Positions 59,650 to 64,000 of a stretch of 64,000 bases of DNA are shown here, piece by piece; position 1 is the first letter of the stretch; every line of letters starts with the position of its first letter. The translations under genes were made by a program, and so were the position numbers. Source of the DNA: Bacillus smithii (lineage in GTDB: Bacteria; Bacillota; Bacilli; Bacillales; DSM-4216). The stretch covers positions 476,001 to 540,000 of the forward strand of contig NZ_CP012024.1 in NCBI RefSeq assembly GCF_001050115.1, read 5' to 3'. The notes under the pieces were generated by a model. It worked only from the letters and a program-made list of their open reading frames with translations, made no database searches and was not told the origin of the DNA.

Positions 59650-60891
59650 ATGGCCGTAGAAGTGGTTATGCCGAAATTAGGAATGTCCATGAAAGAAGGG
59701 ACCGTTTCCGTTTGGAACAAGCAAGCAGGCGATCCCGTCAAAAAGGGAGAGCTGATTGCCAGCATCAATTCAGAGAAAATCGAAATGGAACTCGAGTCTC
59801 CCGCAGATGGCACCATTTTAGATATTGTCGTACCGGAAGGAGAAGGAGTTCCTCCCGGAACCGTGATCTGCTATATCGGCGATGCGAATGAAAGCATCTC
59901 CAAAATCGAAAGAAACATAGAAACAGCACAGACAGAAGTCGCTGCCACGGCAACGGCAACAAAAGTAAAAGAATCACAGCCTTCCGTTCAAACAGCAGCA
60001 AAAGAGAAAATCAAAATTTCTCCTGTCGCCAGAAAAATGGCGGAAGCTGCCAACTTAGATATTCGGACCATTCAAGGGACCGGACCAGGGGGAAGGATTA
60101 CGAAAGAGGATGTTCAAAAAGCGATTGCCAACTCTTCTTCCGTGGAATCTCCGTCTACAAAGGAGCAAGAATCGGCTGAAACCATTACTCATAACATCGA
60201 GCCGACTAAGAAAGTTCCGGTTGCCGGCATGCGAAAAATCATCGCAGAGCGGATGCAAGGCAGCTTGCAAAACAGCGCCCAATTAACGTTAAACATGAAA
60301 GTGGATGTCACCGATTTGATCGCTTTGCAAAAACAATTAACTGGAACGGCACAAACCCATTATGAAACAAAGCTTACCGTGACGGACTTTGTGGCCCGTG
60401 CAGTTGTTCTTTCTCTTCAACAGCATAAAGAGATGAACAGCGCTTATATCAACGATCAAATTCATCTATTTGATTCGATTCATCTTGGAATGGCCGTTGC
60501 TTTGGATAAAGGATTGGTTGTCCCTGTGATTCGCAATGCAGAAAACCAATCGTTGATTCAATTAGCCCAAAATATCAAATCGCTGGCCAAGCGAGCACGC
60601 CAAGGACAGCTGAGCCATGAAGAGATGAAAGGATCCACGTTTACCATAAGCAATTTGGGTGCTTACGGAATTGAACATTTCACTCCGATTTTAAACCCGC
60701 CTGAAGCAGGAATTCTTGGGGTAGGAGCGACTTATGACACACCTGTCTATATAGGAGATAAACTGGAGAGAAGAACGATCTTGCCGCTTAGCCTTACATT
60801 CGATCATCGTGTGTTGGACGGAGCACCGGCCGCGGCCTTTCTCCGGACACTGAAACAATATTTAGAAGAGCCATTTACCGTGCTTTTATAG
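59650..60891 (+). CDS. acoC: Acetoin dehydrogenase E2, dihydrolipoyl acetyltransferase
   Basis: Core of the complex that moves the acetyl group to CoA. 413 residues: an N-terminal lipoyl domain with lipoyl-Lys43 in INSEKIEMELES, a Pro/Ala-type linker, a peripheral subunit-binding domain (about 118-157; SPVARKMAEAANLDI..GPGGRITKEDV), another linker and a catalytic domain ending with FDHRVLDGAPAAAFL, the active-site His. SD AAAGGAGAG. One lipoyl domain, typical for this family. Confidence 0.92.
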   Translation: MAVEVVMPKLGMSMKEGTVSVWNKQAGDPVKKGELIASINSEKIEMELESPADGTILDIVVPEGEGVPPGTVICYIGDANESISKIERNIETAQTEVAATATATKVKESQPSVQTAAKEKIKISPVARKMAEAANLDIRTIQGTGPGGRITKEDVQKAIANSSSVESPSTKEQESAETITHNIEPTKKVPVAGMRKIIAERMQGSLQNSAQLTLNMKVDVTDLIALQKQLTGTAQTHYETKLTVTDFVARAVVLSLQQHKEMNSAYINDQIHLFDSIHLGMAVALDKGLVVPVIRNAENQSLIQLAQNIKSLAKRARQGQLSHEEMKGSTFTISNLGAYGIEHFTPILNPPEAGILGVGATYDTPVYIGDKLERRTILPLSLTFDHRVLDGAPAAAFLRTLKQYLEEPFTVLL

Positions 60892-60907
60892 AAAGAAGGT
60901 GGAGTTC

Positions 60908-62287
60908 ATGACCACATTAGCCATTATTGGAGGTGGACCTGCGGGATATGTGGCGGCGATTACGGCCGCCCAGCAGGGACAACAAGTCATTCTAATTGAG
61001 CAAGGACCTCTAGGAGGAACTTGCTTAAACGAAGGCTGCATGCCGACGAAATCTTTGTTGGAAAGTGCTGAAGTCTATGAGAAAGTCCGACATGCCGAAG
61101 ACTTTGGAATCAGCCTTTCATCCGCTCAAGTAGGAGTAAATTGGAACCAAGTTCAGCAGCGGAAAAACCGAATTGTTCAAACGCTTGTTCAAGGGATTGG
61201 CTATTTAATGAAGAAAAATAGAATCCAAGTCAAAAACGGCACCGCTTCTTTTCTCACGGCCAATCGTTTACGCGTGGAGAATGAAAGCGGACAAGAAATC
61301 GTGGAAGCGGATCGCTTCATTATTGCTTCAGGATCGGAGCCGATCAGTCTGCCGTTCGCCCCTTTTGATGGGGAGTGGGTCATTCACAGCGGGCAAGCCA
61401 TGTCTCTTCCGTCGATTCCTTCTTCGCTTTTGATTATTGGCGGAGGAGTGATCGGATGCGAGTTTGCCAGTATTTATAGCCGCCTGGGAGCGAAAGTCAC
61501 CATCGTCGAGATGGCCGAGCAGCTTCTGCCGGGGGAAGATGAAGATATCGCTTCGATTTTGCAGGAGCAATTGGAAAAGGACGGAGTGACCATCTATACT
61601 TCTACTTCTTTAAAAGATTTGAATGCGGATAAAAAGAAAGCGATCATTGAAAACCGGGAAGGAATTCGTGAACTAAGCGCGGATTATGTTTTAGTCTCCA
61701 TTGGCAGAAAGCCAAGAATCGCGAATTTAGGGCTGGAGGATATCGGAATCGAATTTTCCAAACGAGGCATCGCAGTTAATGAACAGATGCAGACGAATAT
61801 TCCTCATATTTATGCTTGCGGCGACGTCATTGGCGGAATTCAGCTCGCTCATGTAGCGTTTCACGAAGGGACCATCGCGGCTCTACATTCCGGAGGACAA
61901 GAGGTGAAAGTAAACTATCGAGCGATTCCTCGCTGCATCTATACATCACCTGAAATTGCCGGAGTCGGACTGACAGAAAAACAAGCAAGAGAGCAATATG
62001 GCGATATTCGAGTTGGAGAGTTTCCGTTCACGGCCAATGGCAAAGCGCTCATACTCAACGAGCCGATCGGAAAAGTAAAAGTGATCGTGGAACCGCAATA
62101 TCACGAAATAGTGGGAGTTTCGATTGTAGGTCCACGTGCGACAGAATTGATAGGACAAGGAACCGTCATGCTGCACGCTGAGATGACGGTGGACATTATG
62201 GAGGATTTAATAGAGGCCCATCCTACTTTGTCTGAAGCCATTCATGAAGCTTTGCTCAGTGCCGTGGGCCATGCGGTGCATGTATAG
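60908..62287 (+). CDS. acoL: Acetoin dehydrogenase E3, dihydrolipoyl dehydrogenase
   Basis: FAD/NAD flavoenzyme that reoxidises the lipoyl group. 459 residues from the ATG at 60908, preceded by AAGGTGGAG (60895-60903); the GTG at 60899 is within that site. FAD motif IIGGGPAGYVAAITA, redox Cys39 and Cys44 in GGTCLNEGCMPTKS, NAD motif IIGGGVIGCEFAS, and C-terminal active-site His in HAHPTLSE-type form (EAHPTLSEAIHEA). Fourth aco gene; acoR, which follows it in B. subtilis, is not here. Confidence 0.92.
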   Translation: MTTLAIIGGGPAGYVAAITAAQQGQQVILIEQGPLGGTCLNEGCMPTKSLLESAEVYEKVRHAEDFGISLSSAQVGVNWNQVQQRKNRIVQTLVQGIGYLMKKNRIQVKNGTASFLTANRLRVENESGQEIVEADRFIIASGSEPISLPFAPFDGEWVIHSGQAMSLPSIPSSLLIIGGGVIGCEFASIYSRLGAKVTIVEMAEQLLPGEDEDIASILQEQLEKDGVTIYTSTSLKDLNADKKKAIIENREGIRELSADYVLVSIGRKPRIANLGLEDIGIEFSKRGIAVNEQMQTNIPHIYACGDVIGGIQLAHVAFHEGTIAALHSGGQEVKVNYRAIPRCIYTSPEIAGVGLTEKQAREQYGDIRVGEFPFTANGKALILNEPIGKVKVIVEPQYHEIVGVSIVGPRATELIGQGTVMLHAEMTVDIMEDLIEAHPTLSEAIHEALLSAVGHAVHV

Positions 62288-62415
62288 CCGAAGTTCTCAA
62301 AACTAGCAGTTAGTATTCTGGGTTCGCCGAAAACGTCCATGAACTGAAGATCATGTGGTACCGTACCATGACGAAAATGGAATTCTCTCATCCTACTATT
62401 TGGGGGGAAAGAAAA

Positions 62416-62910
62416 ATGGAAAAACTCATTTTTACGGAAGTATTGCAGATTGGCATCGTTGTGGATGATTTGGATGCTTATATGAAAAGGTATCGCGATG
62501 ATTACGGTATAGGGCCTTGGTTAGTCTATGATTTTAACAAAGAGACGGTAAGGAATATGACGATCCGTGGTGAAAAAGTCGATTACTCTATGAAAATCGC
62601 ATTATGTGATGCGCATAATGTCCAATGGGAGCTCATTGAGCCTACCGATGACCGCAGCGTGTATGCGGAATTTTTGAAACAGCATGGCCCCGGTTTGCAC
62701 CATGTCGCATTAGGGACGGAAAATCATGATGATGTAGTGAAAACGATGGCGGCAAGAGGAAATGAGGTGATTCAAAGCGGGATCTTCCATAAAATCGGGT
62801 ACACATACTTAAACACAACGAAAGACCTTGGCTTTATCGCAGAAATTTACCATATACCGGAAGGGTTTGAACTGCCCGCTCCATTGCGAACTTATCCTCC
62901 GCAATCATAA
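62416..62910 (+). CDS. VOC-superfamily (glyoxalase-like) protein
   Basis: A 164-residue protein of the vicinal-oxygen-chelate fold, akin to methylmalonyl-CoA epimerase-type proteins: VLQIGIVVDDLDAYMKRY at the start, WELIEPT and GPGLHHVALG with the metal His, and a Glu ligand in FIAEIYH. Reaction unknown; the location between acoL and an acetoin reductase suggests a role with small carbonyl metabolites, but this is conjecture. The ATG at 62416 has GGGGGGAAAG; the longer frame from 62353 lacks one. Confidence 0.75.
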   Translation: MEKLIFTEVLQIGIVVDDLDAYMKRYRDDYGIGPWLVYDFNKETVRNMTIRGEKVDYSMKIALCDAHNVQWELIEPTDDRSVYAEFLKQHGPGLHHVALGTENHDDVVKTMAARGNEVIQSGIFHKIGYTYLNTTKDLGFIAEIYHIPEGFELPAPLRTYPPQS

Positions 62911-63071
62911 GTTGGCCAAAGATGAATTTTATCGATTAGACAAACCAAATGGTCATTCTCTGTTTAGAATAGAACAAGATGAGAAACTTGCGGTCGGGCT
63001 GCCCATTCTCTTATGTTTTACAGGATGGGTAGCATTTCAAGAACTTCTCAATCAATAAGGAGGGAACAATA

Positions 63072-63848
63072 TTGAGCAGCTCTCCCAAAATCGCGCTTGT
63101 CACCGGAGCGGGCCGAGGCATAGGTCGAGCGATTGCTTTACGTCTTGCCCGTGACGGATTTCATGTTGTCATAAACGATATTCATTTGGAAAACGCCCAA
63201 TCTGTGGTAGATGAAATAAAGAAACTGGGCAGAGAAAGTTTTGCCGTTCAAGCGGATGTAAGCAAAAGAGACGATGTGTTTCAAATGGTGGAGCAAGCGG
63301 TCAAACGCTTCGGACAACTGGACGTCATGGTTTCCAATGCCGGCATTGCCCAAGTAAAGCCGTTACTGGAAGTAACAGAAGAGGATATGAATAAAATCGT
63401 TCAAATCAATGTGTTTGGCGTTCTCTATTGCCTGCAAGCGGCAGCCGAACAAATGAAAAAGCAAAAAAGAGGGAAGATCATTCATGCGGCCAGCATTGCG
63501 AGCTATAAAGGATTCAGCCTTCTTGGCGCCTATTCGGCCACGAAATTTGCCGTTCGAGGCTTGACACAAGCGGCAGCTCAGGAATTGGCGCCATTTGGGA
63601 TCACCGTGAATGCCTACTGTCCCGGAATTGTCGACACTCAAATGTGGGACTTGATTGATGAAAAAATGGCGCATTATATGAATCTTAAAAAAGGAGAAGC
63701 TTTTCGGCAGTTTTCGGATGGCATCACTCTTGGGCGGCCGGAAACACCGGAAGATGTCGCAAAGTTTGTTTCTTATCTTGCATCGGAGGACTCCGATTAT
63801 ATGACCGGCCAATCCGTCATGATCGATGGGGGTGTGATTTTTTCCTGA
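63072..63848 (+). CDS. Short-chain dehydrogenase, probable acetoin (diacetyl) reductase/2,3-butanediol dehydrogenase
   Basis: A 258-residue SDR close to BudC-type acetoin reductases: cofactor motif [16 protein letters not shown] motif VSNAGIAQ, catalytic Ser (AASIASYKG) and YSATK, and the C-terminal [11 protein letters not shown]. It would interconvert diacetyl, acetoin and 2,3-butanediol with NAD(H), which fits the preceding acetoin dehydrogenase genes. Start is TTG with AAGGAGGG 8 nt upstream. Substrate and stereochemistry cannot be read from the sequence. Confidence 0.85.
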   Translation: MSSSPKIALVTGAGRGIGRAIALRLARDGFHVVINDIHLENAQSVVDEIKKLGRESFAVQADVSKRDDVFQMVEQAVKRFGQLDVMVSNAGIAQVKPLLEVTEEDMNKIVQINVFGVLYCLQAAAEQMKKQKRGKIIHAASIASYKGFSLLGAYSATKFAVRGLTQAAAQELAPFGITVNAYCPGIVDTQMWDLIDEKMAHYMNLKKGEAFRQFSDGITLGRPETPEDVAKFVSYLASEDSDYMTGQSVMIDGGVIFS

Positions 63849-63893
63849 ATGATTGGAATAAAAGCATTTTCCGAAAAAGCAGTTCAAAAAGGG

Positions 63894-63923
63894 GACATGA
63901 AGATGTTGGTTCATGTCTTCTTT
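63894..63923 (+). terminator. Terminator after the SDR gene
   Basis: GACATGAA-GATGTTGG-TTCATGTC stem (8 bp) followed by TTCTTTCT. Confidence 0.65.
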
Positions 63924-63940
63924 CTGCATGGAGATTTATG

Positions 63941-63969
63941 TTGAAAGCGCTTAAGTTTTCCTCTATAAT
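63941..63969 (+). promoter_or_regulatory. Sigma-A promoter with overlapping cre site for a gene beyond the window
   Basis: TTGAAA (63941-63946), a 17-nt spacer and TATAAT (63964-63969) form a near-consensus promoter. TGAAAGCGCTTAAG (63942-63955) is a cre-like sequence covering the -35 box. The next gene is thus probably CcpA-repressed. Confidence 0.75.
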
Positions 63970-64000
63970 GATTTCGAATACTCCGAATAAACAAAAATTT

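Noticed and set aside
62828-63058. A 76-codon frame between the VOC and SDR genes
   Set aside because: It overlaps the end of the VOC gene in another frame and has no ribosome site; the AAGGAGG after it belongs to the SDR gene.

Overview
The window looks like a core chromosome segment of a Bacillaceae species (Firmicutes). Gene order follows the part of the Bacillus subtilis chromosome I know best in long blocks: uvrB-uvrA; yvlC-yvlD; hprK-lgt-yvoD-ppaX-yvoF; hisZGDBHAFI; yvcD-trxB; yvcI-rapZ-glmR-whiA-crh; clpP and a tRNA-Arg; sigL; cggR-gap-pgk-tpiA-gpmI-eno; secG-est-rnr-smpB-ssrA. The tmRNA tag (GKQNNYALAA) resembles what I remember for Geobacillus-type thermophiles, but no species call can be made from sequence reading alone.

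Layout. 1-11.1 kb: end of the UvrAB repair operon, then amino-sugar use (nagB-nagR-nagE on +, nagA apart on -), a LacI regulator with a palindromic operator, and a yvlCD envelope-stress pair behind a sigma-W-like promoter. 11.3-17.7 kb: a two-gene DedA-BcrC operon that fits undecaprenyl-phosphate recycling, then hprK-lgt-yvoD-ppaX-yvoF. 18-24.5 kb: a complete eight-gene histidine operon. 24.7-31.6 kb: yvcD, trxB and the yvcI-rapZ-glmR-whiA-crh operon. 31.8-37.7 kb: clpP with a CtsR box over its promoter, tRNA-Arg(CCG), a MOSC protein, an S-layer-type surface protein and sigL. 37.8-45 kb: the CggR-controlled lower glycolytic operon. 45-50 kb: secG, esterase, RNase R and the SmpB/tmRNA trans-translation pair. 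50-57.4 kb: the accessory part, with a TetR/membrane-protein pair, a DUF2935 protein, a truncated YhgE, a LysR regulator, a YdjM-type protein, remains of two group II introns and a duplicated lysR 3' end. 57.5-63.9 kb: an acetoin dehydrogenase operon acoABCL behind a near-perfect sigma-54 promoter, followed by a VOC-fold protein and a probable acetoin/diacetyl reductase.

How the parts connect. Carbon control recurs: HPr kinase (hprK), its PPi-removing partner ppaX, the HPr-like Crh, candidate cre sites before nagB, sigL and at the right edge, CggR on glycolysis, and GlmR directing carbon to cell wall. SigL encoded at 36 kb is the expected sigma factor for the aco promoter at 57.5 kb, and a cre-like site precedes sigL.

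The most unusual signals are: (1) a tandem, strongly structured repeat family of about 135-144 bp at 12.9-13.2 kb and 27.6-27.8 kb, whose copies differ by compensatory base changes in two helices; (2) an ORF-depleted, class C-like group II intron lying directly behind a terminator that follows a duplicated lysR 3' end; (3) the aco operon with its sigma-54 promoter but no visible acoR; and (4) a tetR gene whose -10 box lies so close to its ATG that the mRNA should be leaderless. No CRISPR array, prophage or intact IS element was seen.
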